Made by a program: the position numbers and the translations under genes. From contig JAHFST010000001.1 of NCBI GenBank assembly GCA_023265625.1, positions 1-64,000 on the forward strand: DNA of 64,000 nt, given 5' to 3'. The notes under the pieces were generated by a model. It worked only from the letters and a program-made list of their open reading frames with translations, was not told where the DNA came from and did not search any database. How positions within the stretch are numbered: the first letter of the stretch is position 1; every line of letters starts with the position of its first letter. Of this stretch, positions 33,063 to 40,945 are shown piece by piece. This stretch comes from Deltaproteobacteria bacterium (GTDB lineage: Bacteria; UBA10199; JACPAL01; JAHFST01).

Positions 33063-33737
33063 TTAGTCAAAATCAATTAGACCCATGAATCTATTGCTGT
33101 TTAGTGGTGATTTGGGAGCTCCCGAAGCCAAGTATACTCCGCCCTCAACCGTATTTTTCGTAATCAATGCATTGGCGCCTATAAAGGAGAGGGGTGCTAT
33201 AGTCACCTGGTTTGATATGGTTGAATTATTTCCCAAAAAGCAGAATGACTCTATGATTACTTCACCAGAAATGCAGACATGTGACGAAAGCCAGTTATGA
33301 TCTTTAATTACGCTGCAGTCTCCGATATGATTTCCTGACCAGATGGTGACGTTATTACCAATCGTTACGTCTAAGTTGATGGTTTGCCCTTCCAAGATAA
33401 AACAATTTTCTCCCACCTTTAGATTTTCAATATGGGGTATTGTTGAACTTACGTAGCTGATAAACGCATAACCCTTTTGTTTTGCCCGCATATATTTTTC
33501 TTGCCTAATTTTGTTGAGATTCTTGAACCCAAGGGGGACGAACATCTCATATTCACCGGGTGGATAGACTGTTTCAATGATGTCAAAATCAATAATGGGA
33601 AGGTTGTGAAATTTCGTTTCTTTTAGGTACTGTTTTTCCACGGTGAAGGCACAGATATGGTGTGGACTGTCCTTGATGAGATATCTGAATGCGACATCGG
33701 CTCCACGTCCGATCCCGAATATAATCACCTTAGCCAC
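33063..33737 (-). CDS. NeuD/PglD-family N- or O-acyltransferase (left-handed beta helix)
   Basis: 224 residues. An N-terminal Rossmann-like UDP-sugar-binding domain (about 1-80, 'IFGIGRGADVAFRYL') is followed by hexapeptide repeats (about 105-205), including 'VTIWSGNHIGDCSVI'. The family's catalytic His region is in 'KDHNWLSSHVCISGEV'. PglD and relatives acetylate the 4-amino group of UDP-4-amino sugars; NeuD O-acetylates sialic acid. Here it probably acylates the amine made by the WecE-like enzyme two genes downstream. An acyl donor other than acetyl-CoA is conceivable because an acyl carrier cassette is immediately upstream (9-bp gap). GTG start. Confidence 0.8.
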   Translation of the reverse strand: MAKVIIFGIGRGADVAFRYLIKDSPHHICAFTVEKQYLKETKFHNLPIIDFDIIETVYPPGEYEMFVPLGFKNLNKIRQEKYMRAKQKGYAFISYVSSTIPHIENLKVGENCFILEGQTINLDVTIGNNVTIWSGNHIGDCSVIKDHNWLSSHVCISGEVIIESFCFLGNNSTISNQVTIAPLSFIGANALITKNTVEGGVYLASGAPKSPLNSNRFMGLIDFD

Positions 33738-33746
33738 GAAAAAGCC

Positions 33747-35300
33747 TCATATTGTATTACAAAGGACTTCCTTTATCCTTTTTCGATCTACCTTTCCATT
33801 AGCATTCTTGGGAAGATTATCTAAAAAATGATAACGAGTAGGTATCATATAAGATGGGATAATTTCTTGGAGTTGTTTTTGAATACAACTTTCTTCTAAA
33901 TTTACGGTGGAACTGATGAAGGCAATCAGTTGGCTTATCCCATTGATGAGAGTATGCACAACGGCGACTTGCTGAATGTCATTAAGACAGCAGATGGCGT
34001 TTTCGATCTCTTCCAATTCGATGCGATATCCCATATGTTTAATCTGATTATCCTTACGGCCTGAAATGTAAATTTTATTGTCTACAGGATTCAGCATGAC
34101 TAAGTCGCCAGTCATATACATGACCTCTGTGGTACTGTTGTTTTGAGGGTTTTGAACAAAACTCAAACGCGTTCTTTCAGGATTGTTATAATACCCTTTG
34201 CCGACACCAGGACCCATTAAACACAGCTCGCCGATTGTATCGGGCGCCACCGATTTACCTTCATCGTCAAGGATCAAATAGTTAAAATTTTCTATTAGGT
34301 TGCCAAGGGGTAAGAATCCACTCATCTCGGAGAAATCGTCATGAGATACAGGGTAGGTAGAGCAAATGCATGTGCATTCAGTGGGGCCATATACATTATG
34401 AAACTCAATTCTATTATTATACAAATCGAATAGTGCTTTTAGTTTTACTTTTGGATAACCCTCACCTCCAAAAATAATACGACGCATACAAGTCATATTG
34501 GATACTTTGAATGCCTTCATAGTTTGAAGAAACATCAACAACGACGGAACTGAGAACCATGAGGTGCACCGACACTCGGCAATTTTTTCGACGAGTCTTT
34601 TAGGATCGGTTACTTCTTGTTTGGAAAAAGGAACCAGAGTCGCGCCCGAGAAGAAAGATGAATAAATATCAAACACCGCATTATCAAAAAAAAGAGGATT
34701 GAGATTAGTTAAAATCTCACCTGGTCTAAATCCATAAGCGTTGATGCTCCATGCGATAAGGCTGAGCACATTTGAATGGGTCATAACTGCTCCCTTAGGA
34801 AAGCCTGTGGACCCCGAAGTAAACATGATGTAAGCCGCGTAATCACCCGTTATCTCTGTTGATTCATCAAGGTTGGTGGAAGATAGATTTTGAATTGTCG
34901 CGTTCAGAGATTCATCCCAACAAATGGGAGTACAAAAACTTGAATCTAACATTTCTTCAAGATGAAATTCTTTCGGATGAAAAATTATTTTAGGGGTACA
35001 AGTCGTAAATATTTTTTTTAGCCTCTTCGCCGGACTGTCAGGATCGAAAATGCTGTAGATAACTCCTAACTTAAGGCACGCCAAGATAGCCGAATAGCTG
35101 TATAGACATTTTTCGCCTGCGATGCAGATGACTTCTTGAGGTTTGATTCCGAATTTTAGGAAATGGCGGGCCAGTTTATTTGAGAACTCGTTAATCTGTA
35201 CAAAAGAATATTGTTCTGACTCTCTAAAGAAAAGGCAGATTTCATTTCCCCATTGTTCCACTACTTGGTAAAAGCTGAGAGCAAGGTTAGGGCTAGTCAT
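33747..35300 (-). CDS. DltA-like amino acid/acyl adenylating ligase
   Basis: 517 residues from ATG 35300 (a TTG two codons earlier is possible). Full adenylate-forming fold: P-loop 'FTSGSTGFPKGA' (160-171), 'FFDNAVFDIYSSFFSGATL' (about 204-222), 'NVYGPTECTC', 'MTGDLV', hinge region 'SGRKDNQIKHMGYRIELEEI' and C-terminal catalytic Lys in 'NANGKVDRK'. The Asp in 'FDNAVFDIY' occupies the place where amino-acid-activating enzymes (DltA, NRPS A domains) hold the substrate amine. An amino acid substrate is thus more likely than a fatty acid. It would load the carrier protein encoded two genes upstream. Coupled to the SDR gene. Confidence 0.85.
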   Translation of the reverse strand: MTSPNLALSFYQVVEQWGNEICLFFRESEQYSFVQINEFSNKLARHFLKFGIKPQEVICIAGEKCLYSYSAILACLKLGVIYSIFDPDSPAKRLKKIFTTCTPKIIFHPKEFHLEEMLDSSFCTPICWDESLNATIQNLSSTNLDESTEITGDYAAYIMFTSGSTGFPKGAVMTHSNVLSLIAWSINAYGFRPGEILTNLNPLFFDNAVFDIYSSFFSGATLVPFSKQEVTDPKRLVEKIAECRCTSWFSVPSLLMFLQTMKAFKVSNMTCMRRIIFGGEGYPKVKLKALFDLYNNRIEFHNVYGPTECTCICSTYPVSHDDFSEMSGFLPLGNLIENFNYLILDDEGKSVAPDTIGELCLMGPGVGKGYYNNPERTRLSFVQNPQNNSTTEVMYMTGDLVMLNPVDNKIYISGRKDNQIKHMGYRIELEEIENAICCLNDIQQVAVVHTLINGISQLIAFISSTVNLEESCIQKQLQEIIPSYMIPTRYHFLDNLPKNANGKVDRKRIKEVLCNTI

Positions 35301-35302
35301 TT

Positions 35303-36052
35303 TCAAATTGTTAAACCGCCGTCTATCTCAATAACTTTTCCATTAATGAAGTCGTTTTTAATGACACTAATAATGCCAGACGAAATGTCATGAACTTCGC
35401 CGAGCTTTCTTAAAGGTACTTTGTCTGTAATTGTTTTGATCGCACTCTCTCTAAGAATCTTATGAGTTGATTCCGTATTGATGAATCCCGGTGAAATCCC
35501 CACCGTTCTTATCCCAAACATCCCGAGCTCTTTCGACCAAGTAGCCGTTAATGCATTCACGCCTGCTTTGGCGGCTGAATAGGCTGTTTGACCGGCATTG
35601 CCGTTTGCACTAATAGAGCTGATATTGACGATGACTCCCCGAGTCCTCTTCAGTAGCATTTTTTCGGCTACACAAACAGTAATATAAAAAACTGAGCTCA
35701 GATTGGCCGATATGATTTTGTCCCAATCACCTAGGAGATGTTTTTTTATTCCATCTGGTGAAAAACTCACGAGTGGTGAGCTGTGCAATACTCCCGCATT
35801 ATTCACAAGAATATCAATGCATTGCCATTTGGAAAAAATGCTTTCAATGCAAGCCTCTACTTCTAAGGCATGGGTTAGATCACAATCTACAGTAATGACT
35901 CTGTCCCGTTGTGAAGCTAAATCTGCAAGCCGCGCTTGATCGATATCGATTACACAAACATTGGCACCTTCCTGGAGTAAATCCAGCACCAATCTGTATC
36001 CGATTCCATTGGCCCCTCCAGTTACAATAATATTTTTGCCCGTAATATCCAT
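35303..36052 (-). CDS. SDR-family oxidoreductase (FabG-like)
   Basis: 249 residues, classical SDR: 'IIVTGGANGIGYRLVLDLLQ' with the TGxxxGxG cofactor site, 'LVNNAGVLHSSPLVSF', catalytic Ser in 'IVNISSISANGNAGQ', and Tyr-Lys in 'TAYSAAKAGVNALT'. Its place between a carrier protein gene (TAATG overlap) and the adenylating ligase (2-bp gap) suggests that it reduces a keto group on a carrier-bound acyl chain, as FabG does. Direct action on a sugar is the alternative. No defect seen. Confidence 0.83.
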   Translation of the reverse strand: MDITGKNIIVTGGANGIGYRLVLDLLQEGANVCVIDIDQARLADLASQRDRVITVDCDLTHALEVEACIESIFSKWQCIDILVNNAGVLHSSPLVSFSPDGIKKHLLGDWDKIISANLSSVFYITVCVAEKMLLKRTRGVIVNISSISANGNAGQTAYSAAKAGVNALTATWSKELGMFGIRTVGISPGFINTESTHKILRESAIKTITDKVPLRKLGEVHDISSGIISVIKNDFINGKVIEIDGGLTI

Positions 36053-36303
36053 TACAACTCGTCTTGCTTAATGCTTTTCAGGATAGTTTTTTTGATGTCC
36101 CCAACACTCTTCATATTGACAATATCTTCATACGTGAGCTCAATGTTGAACTCACTTTCAATACTCACAATGAGTTCCATGTGCCTCAAGGAATCCCATG
36201 TATCAATGTCCTTCAGCATTGACAAATCATCTATGGATTCAACGGACACATTGAGTACGCTGCAGATGATTTCGATTAATCTAACAACCCCAGCATCTAC
36301 CAT
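36052..36303 (-). CDS. Acyl/peptidyl carrier protein
   Basis: 83 residues from ATG 36303, preceded by a CGGAG ribosome-binding sequence; an upstream in-frame TTG at 36339 would overlap the methyltransferase gene and is less likely. Four-helix carrier with Ser38 in 'DTWDSLRHMELI', the 4'-phosphopantetheine attachment site, followed by 'IESEFNIELTYEDIVNMKSV', a typical ACP helix II-III stretch. It is too specialised in position to be the fatty-acid ACP. It heads a coupled set: carrier, SDR, adenylating ligase, NeuD-like acyltransferase, and presumably presents an activated acyl or aminoacyl group. Confidence 0.88.
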   Translation of the reverse strand: MVDAGVVRLIEIICSVLNVSVESIDDLSMLKDIDTWDSLRHMELIVSIESEFNIELTYEDIVNMKSVGDIKKTILKSIKQDEL

Positions 36304-36325
36304 GGTCGTTTGGACTCCGATAGCA

Positions 36326-37510
36326 CTATTGAGGGACAATTTGGTTCCACGTAATGATGGATGCTGCGAGACATCTGTCCCTCAGCGTTTGTTCTAAACT
36401 TGGCTGATTCAGAGGCTCAGTACCGAGTACTACTGCATCCTTCCGTGTAAATTCTATCCCTTGGTAGGGCATCACCGCCTTGTCCATGAATTGGCCCGAA
36501 AACTCATCAATGACACAGGCGTCTACCTTTTGCCAGTATTTCGGGCAATAACCCCTCAATAAATAGCTCCACATACTTGCTCCAAAATTATAAACCGCAG
36601 TCTTGTCTGATACACTCTGGCAGAGATAATTGTCTAGAGACTGCCAGCCTTCGAGGTATTGGTTGCGTTCTTCAATGTTTTCAGAAATGCTGAATGATGG
36701 AGGATCACCGGAACAGAAGGTAAAGGGAATACGACTATCCTTCGATGCAATTATTAGTTGTTTATTGGCCAGGTTCACGAGCGAGGGTGGCATTTGCCAT
36801 GAGAGAACGTGCAACCCTACATCTGAAGCCAGCTTAAATAGGTGTACGGGAGCGAGCGAGAAATTTTGATCAGACCACATCATTTCATTGCTGGGCCTGG
36901 TCACATCAGGGCAGGTAAGCACTATCAATCCGTTATCACTTACGATCTGCATTAAGTTACTCAAAAACTTTCGTGGAGATAATGAATGTTGGATCACATT
37001 GTTGCAATAAATTAGATCAAATGTGCCAACTGTAGACATTGCAGCCTCGAGCGTTGACGTAATAATATCGAATCCATTTTCGCTTGCCAGCCTGGCATCT
37101 TCTTCTGATGGTTCAATTCCGGTGATGGGGGTGTCAGGAAATAGGAGGGACATTTCTTTCATCGTCCAGCCTCTTCCGCATCCCACATCTGCTATATTCT
37201 GCGGACAAAATTTGCCAAGAGAGCTTTTCATCCACATGGCCGTAGCTGCATATCTCGATCTATCAAATGTTTCAGCCCCGACCCGGCTAAAATAAGTATG
37301 ATAATTTTGTGTATAAAATGTCCCTTGCCCCAAAAGCTCGGTGGTAAGCCGTTGCACGACACCGCAGGAGTTACATTGGCCCTTTCCCAAAGAAGCATCG
37401 ACAATCATCCCTGAAGTGGTGACCGAAGGTCCGCTTTCAGCCCAAGGTAACAGATGCCAGCTACATTCATCACATACTTCACAACAGACCTTCTTATTTA
37501 TGCTTGTCAC
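36326..37510 (-). CDS. Sugar C-methyltransferase-like protein (zinc site, SAM domain, C-terminal Rossmann domain)
   Basis: 394 residues from GTG 37510, preceded by AAGGAG ten bases upstream; the longer in-frame start would overlap the GT2 gene by 86 bp. Order of parts: N-terminal Cys-rich zinc site ('CCEVCDEC', then 'CNSCG'), SAM domain ('NIADVGCGRGWTMKEM', 'YCNNVIQHSLSPRKFL'), C-terminal nucleotide-binding-like domain ('VYNFGASMWSYLLRG'). This three-part plan is that of NDP-4-keto-sugar C-methyltransferases of the TylC3/NovU kind. It could add a branch methyl to a keto-deoxy sugar here. O- or N-methylation cannot be excluded. Confidence 0.75.
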   Translation of the reverse strand: MTSINKKVCCEVCDECSWHLLPWAESGPSVTTSGMIVDASLGKGQCNSCGVVQRLTTELLGQGTFYTQNYHTYFSRVGAETFDRSRYAATAMWMKSSLGKFCPQNIADVGCGRGWTMKEMSLLFPDTPITGIEPSEEDARLASENGFDIITSTLEAAMSTVGTFDLIYCNNVIQHSLSPRKFLSNLMQIVSDNGLIVLTCPDVTRPSNEMMWSDQNFSLAPVHLFKLASDVGLHVLSWQMPPSLVNLANKQLIIASKDSRIPFTFCSGDPPSFSISENIEERNQYLEGWQSLDNYLCQSVSDKTAVYNFGASMWSYLLRGYCPKYWQKVDACVIDEFSGQFMDKAVMPYQGIEFTRKDAVVLGTEPLNQPSLEQTLRDRCLAASIITWNQIVPQ

Positions 37511-37511
37511 C

Positions 37512-38453
37512 TTACATGTTCTCCTTCTGATCAATGATAAATAACGGCCTATTTTTAGTCTGGACAAAGATTTGTCCGATATAGGCACCCACAACACCCA
37601 TTGTCATCAATAGAAGTCCTGTGTTAAAAATAATAAGCACGACGATGCTGGTCCAGCCCACCATCAATCCCTTCGCAAAGTAGGTGTGTAAGATTGAAAT
37701 TATAAAGATAAAGCCGACGAATGAAAATAGAAAGCCAACGTAAATGGAAAGAATTAGCAATCTATCCGTTTGCGAAATAATTCCGTTGACGGCATGACTT
37801 GCCAGTTTCAAAAAAGAGTAAGAGCTTTTTCCCTCGAAGCGCTGATCATGTTCTACTTGAATGTGTGAGTTGGAAAAGCCTAGCCATTGGAGAATGATCA
37901 AATAGGGGCGGTGGTAATCATTTATGGCAATATATGCATCGGCGACCTTACGGGTGATTAGTGAGTAAGTACCTATTTTCCCGCTGCTCGAGATACCCTT
38001 GTTCCTACCTATCAGCCAATTAAAGAGAGAATGAAAAATAAGGGCAAATGAATTCTTAATCAAAGTATGTTCCCGTTCTTTCTTAACGGTGTATATAATA
38101 TTAAAATCTTCCCGAATTTTATCATATAACGCGTAAAAATATTTTGGATTGTCCTGCAAATCGCAATCCATCACTATGATATAGTCCCCCTTTGCATGGA
38201 AGACCCCGGCCGTAATGGCATGATGCTGTCCAAAATTTCTGCTCAGTCTAATGCCCTTTACCTTTGAATTGGCTTTGCAGTTTTCACGAATTTTAGCCCA
38301 GCTGGAGTCAGGACTGCCATCCTCAACGAGGATGATTTCGAAATGATGAGTGATTTTTACAATCTCTTCGCAAATCCGTTTTACCAATTCATCGACAATT
38401 GTTTCAGCCCTATAAACTGGACTGACGATGGATATGAATGGCTCAGGTTTCAT
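37512..38453 (-). CDS. GtrB/ArnC-like polyprenyl-phosphate glycosyltransferase (GT2)
   Basis: 313 residues. The N-terminal GT-A domain has 'ISIVSPVYRAETIVDELVKR', 'EIILVEDGSPDSSWAKI', the metal-binding 'IIVMDCDLQDNPKYF' and 'QRFEGKSSYSFLKL'. Two C-terminal membrane helices lie at about 228-260 and 268-300. Family members (GtrB, ArnC, DPM-like) move a sugar from its nucleotide to polyprenyl phosphate, making donors for GT-C enzymes on the outer face of the inner membrane. This fits the GT-C-like protein encoded at 28.5 kb. Its start overlaps the WbqC-like gene by 11 bp. Confidence 0.88.
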   Translation of the reverse strand: MKPEPFISIVSPVYRAETIVDELVKRICEEIVKITHHFEIILVEDGSPDSSWAKIRENCKANSKVKGIRLSRNFGQHHAITAGVFHAKGDYIIVMDCDLQDNPKYFYALYDKIREDFNIIYTVKKEREHTLIKNSFALIFHSLFNWLIGRNKGISSSGKIGTYSLITRKVADAYIAINDYHRPYLIILQWLGFSNSHIQVEHDQRFEGKSSYSFLKLASHAVNGIISQTDRLLILSIYVGFLFSFVGFIFIISILHTYFAKGLMVGWTSIVVLIIFNTGLLLMTMGVVGAYIGQIFVQTKNRPLFIIDQKENM

Positions 38454-39165
38454 CTTTAATTTCCTTGGACGTTGACTTCAGATGGCCAGCGGCCTCATGA
38501 CCGGCATTGAAGATTAGGTCGATGACACTGACCTCATGTTCAAAATCTCCAAAAAGTTGATGGTAGGGCTTATAGCCTGAATAATCGAGCCAGGTCACTT
38601 TTATATCTGCCGCGTCAAATATTCTCGTATCCAGGTAATCTTTTGCGGCTGGGCCTGAAATGTATTCAGTGGCACCTAATTTTTTACAAATATTCAGCAA
38701 TCTTTCGCTCTTATCACCAATCTGCTCAAAATCCGATGACAGCCGGAATTCCGTTTCTATTTTAAGTAACATACAAATTGCCTTCAGAAACCTGTGATTG
38801 ATTCTGCTTAAGAATAATTCATCGCATCCCAAATAGAGGTTCTCAAAGAAATCTCTATGCTCTTTAAAAAAGCGCGCCCTCGCATAGTTGAGCTGAATGC
38901 TCTTCCAATGCTGTTTATTCCAGCTTTTGTCCGAGATTTTCGTTGTGTTGATTGGCTGCGAATATTTTCCTTTGACATCAACGGGGATAGTGAGCCAGTG
39001 CAAACCACTTGGAGTCTTTATTAGATTTCGGTTACGCCAATCCCGGCGAGTATATTGGACTTCATCGTAGACAACGAATACATCGGCCATATTGATGGCA
39101 TCAAAGTAACCTTTCCAGGGGATATAATTGGATTGTGTGATCAAAACTATTTTCTTTTTCGGCAT
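38443..39165 (-). CDS. WbqC-like family protein
   Basis: 240 residues from ATG 39165, overlapping the rmlB stop by one base (TGATG). Recognised by 'ITQSNYIPWKGYFDAINMAD', 'DEVQYTRRDWRNRNLI' and 'WLTIPV', the N-terminal signature of the WbqC family found in O-antigen loci. The biochemical activity of the family is not established to my knowledge. Its steady company with rmlA/rmlB and 4-amino-sugar genes suggests a step in making or modifying a dTDP-amino sugar. No membrane segment. Cytoplasmic. Confidence 0.82.
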   Translation of the reverse strand: MPKKKIVLITQSNYIPWKGYFDAINMADVFVVYDEVQYTRRDWRNRNLIKTPSGLHWLTIPVDVKGKYSQPINTTKISDKSWNKQHWKSIQLNYARARFFKEHRDFFENLYLGCDELFLSRINHRFLKAICMLLKIETEFRLSSDFEQIGDKSERLLNICKKLGATEYISGPAAKDYLDTRIFDAADIKVTWLDYSGYKPYHQLFGDFEHEVSVIDLIFNAGHEAAGHLKSTSKEIKDET

Positions 39166-40223
39166 CAAATTTTATTCGCTCCGTATTGTCTCTCATAATA
39201 TTTCATGTAATCACCAGATCGTATCTCATCAGCCCACGCGTGATGGCGAGCATACCATTCAACTAATAAGGGAAGATTTGTTTCTAGTCTATGATAGGGC
39301 ATCCAGCTTAATTCTTTACTAAGCTTTGAATTGTCGATGGCATATCGACGATCATGTCCTGGCCGATCATCAACGAAAATAGGTAATTTTTGTGTTGTCC
39401 CTCTTGGGATGCTTTTAAAATCGTCAACGGCATTGCAAATCTTATGGACAATGTCTCCATTCGTGTATTCTTGTTGTGCACCTACCAGGTACGTTTCGCC
39501 GATCTTCCCTCTTTGAATAATTTTGAGCAACGCCCTACAATGGTCCTCAACATGAATCCAGTCACGAATTTGAAGCCCATCTCCATAAATGGGTATTTCT
39601 TTCCCTTCCAGTGCGTTGAGAATCGTAAGAGGGATTAGTTTTTCAGGAAATTGCCATGGTCCGTAGTTATTAGAGCAACTTGAGATGATCACAGGGAGGC
39701 CATAAGTGGCATGCCAAGCTCTGACAAGATGGTCTGCAGCTGCCTTACATGCGGAATACGGACTACTGGGCTGATAACGTGACTCTACGGTGAATGAGCT
39801 GGCCTGAGCAGGAAGAGATCCAAACACCTCATCGGATGAAATATGCAGAAATAGGCGACCCTCCGTTGAGAGCCATGATTTCCTCGCCGCCTCTAAGAGG
39901 CTATAAACTCCTTCAATATTACTCTTAATAAAAGTACCGGGATTTAGGATGGAGCGGTCAACGTGGCTTTCTGCGGCGAAGTTGACAATAACGGAGATAT
40001 TATATTTTTGAAACAATTCAGCCAAGAGTTTGGTGTCTACAATGTCCCCTTTAATGAAAGTGATCCTTGATGATTTCAGAAGCTCAGTAATCCTTGAAAG
40101 ATTGCCCGCATACGTGAGGGAATCAACGACAATGAGTTGATCATCAGTATGCTCATGAACTAGACGTAAGAAATTGCCGCCAATAAATCCTGCGCCACCG
40201 GTAATAAGTGCCGTGCGTTTCAC
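39165..40223 (-). CDS. rmlB: dTDP-glucose 4,6-dehydratase
   Basis: 352 residues, GTG start overlapping the rmlA stop (GTGA). 'ALITGGAGFIGGNFLRLVHE' binds NAD; 'SLTYAGNLSRI' and 'NFAAESHVDRSI' are RmlB-specific. The active site is 'HISSDEVFGSLP' (Asp-Glu dehydration pair; Ser replaces the usual Thr) with 'SPYSACKAAADHLV' giving Tyr and Lys. Product: dTDP-4-keto-6-deoxy-D-glucose, substrate for the WecE-type transaminase encoded 8 kb downstream. No rmlC or rmlD is adjacent, so L-rhamnose is not the obvious end product of this pair. Confidence 0.93.
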   Translation of the reverse strand: MKRTALITGGAGFIGGNFLRLVHEHTDDQLIVVDSLTYAGNLSRITELLKSSRITFIKGDIVDTKLLAELFQKYNISVIVNFAAESHVDRSILNPGTFIKSNIEGVYSLLEAARKSWLSTEGRLFLHISSDEVFGSLPAQASSFTVESRYQPSSPYSACKAAADHLVRAWHATYGLPVIISSCSNNYGPWQFPEKLIPLTILNALEGKEIPIYGDGLQIRDWIHVEDHCRALLKIIQRGKIGETYLVGAQQEYTNGDIVHKICNAVDDFKSIPRGTTQKLPIFVDDRPGHDRRYAIDNSKLSKELSWMPYHRLETNLPLLVEWYARHHAWADEIRSGDYMKYYERQYGANKI

Positions 40224-40945
40224 AAGATGTTATTATTATTTCTCAAGAGTATATTGTTTGCTTCCTGAAGAGATTCAAAGGTTCCGGCGTCCATCCAGTT
40301 GCCCTGAATAAAACCATACTCAAGATGGCCCTTGTTAAGATAAGTGTTATTGACGGAAGTGATTTCCAATTCTCCTCTCATAGATGGTTTAAGTCCTTTA
40401 ATGACTTCAAATACCTGATGGTCATACATATAGCAACCAACTACGGCATAGTTTGACCTTGGTTTGGTTGGTTTTTCTTCAATGCTGAGAATTTGCTTTT
40501 CGTCCAAAGCGGCCACTCCAAAACGCTCCGGGTCTCTAACTTCCTTCAGGAGTACTCTAGCCCCAATGGACTGTTGAGAAAAAGCTTCGACATGTTCAGA
40601 GATGGAATATTCAAAAATGTTATCGCCTAATAAGACGATAATCTTGTCTTTTGATGAGAAGTCTTCAGCTAAAGCGAGAGCTGCCGCAATACCCTTCGTC
40701 TCTTCTTGAACTCGGTAAGTGAATTTACATTCAAATCGCTTACCTGAGCCAAGTGAATTGACAATATCTCCCATATGTTCCGTAGAAGTAATTACAAGAA
40801 TATTCTTGATATTAGACTGGCAAAGTTGGCGTACAGAATGCCATATCATCGGTTCTCTCCCGATCGGCAGCAAATGCTTATTCGTTATTTCGGTAAGTGG
40901 TTTTAAACGGTTTCCTTTACCACCAGCGAGTATGACACCGTTCAT
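40220..40945 (-). CDS. rmlA: Glucose-1-phosphate thymidylyltransferase
   Basis: 241 residues from ATG 40945, overlapping the upstream stop by 4 bp (ATGA); a longer start would disrupt this coupling. 'ILAGGKGNRLKPLTEITNKH' binds the nucleotide and glucose-1-phosphate, followed by 'LLPIGREPMI', 'VLLGDNIFE' with the catalytic Asp, 'EVRDPERFGVA' and 'SIEEKPTKPRSNYAVVG'. This is the short RmlA form, without the C-terminal extension of E. coli RmlA. Makes dTDP-glucose for RmlB. Confidence 0.9.
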   Translation of the reverse strand: MNGVILAGGKGNRLKPLTEITNKHLLPIGREPMIWHSVRQLCQSNIKNILVITSTEHMGDIVNSLGSGKRFECKFTYRVQEETKGIAAALALAEDFSSKDKIIVLLGDNIFEYSISEHVEAFSQQSIGARVLLKEVRDPERFGVAALDEKQILSIEEKPTKPRSNYAVVGCYMYDHQVFEVIKGLKPSMRGELEITSVNNTYLNKGHLEYGFIQGNWMDAGTFESLQEANNILLRNNNNIL

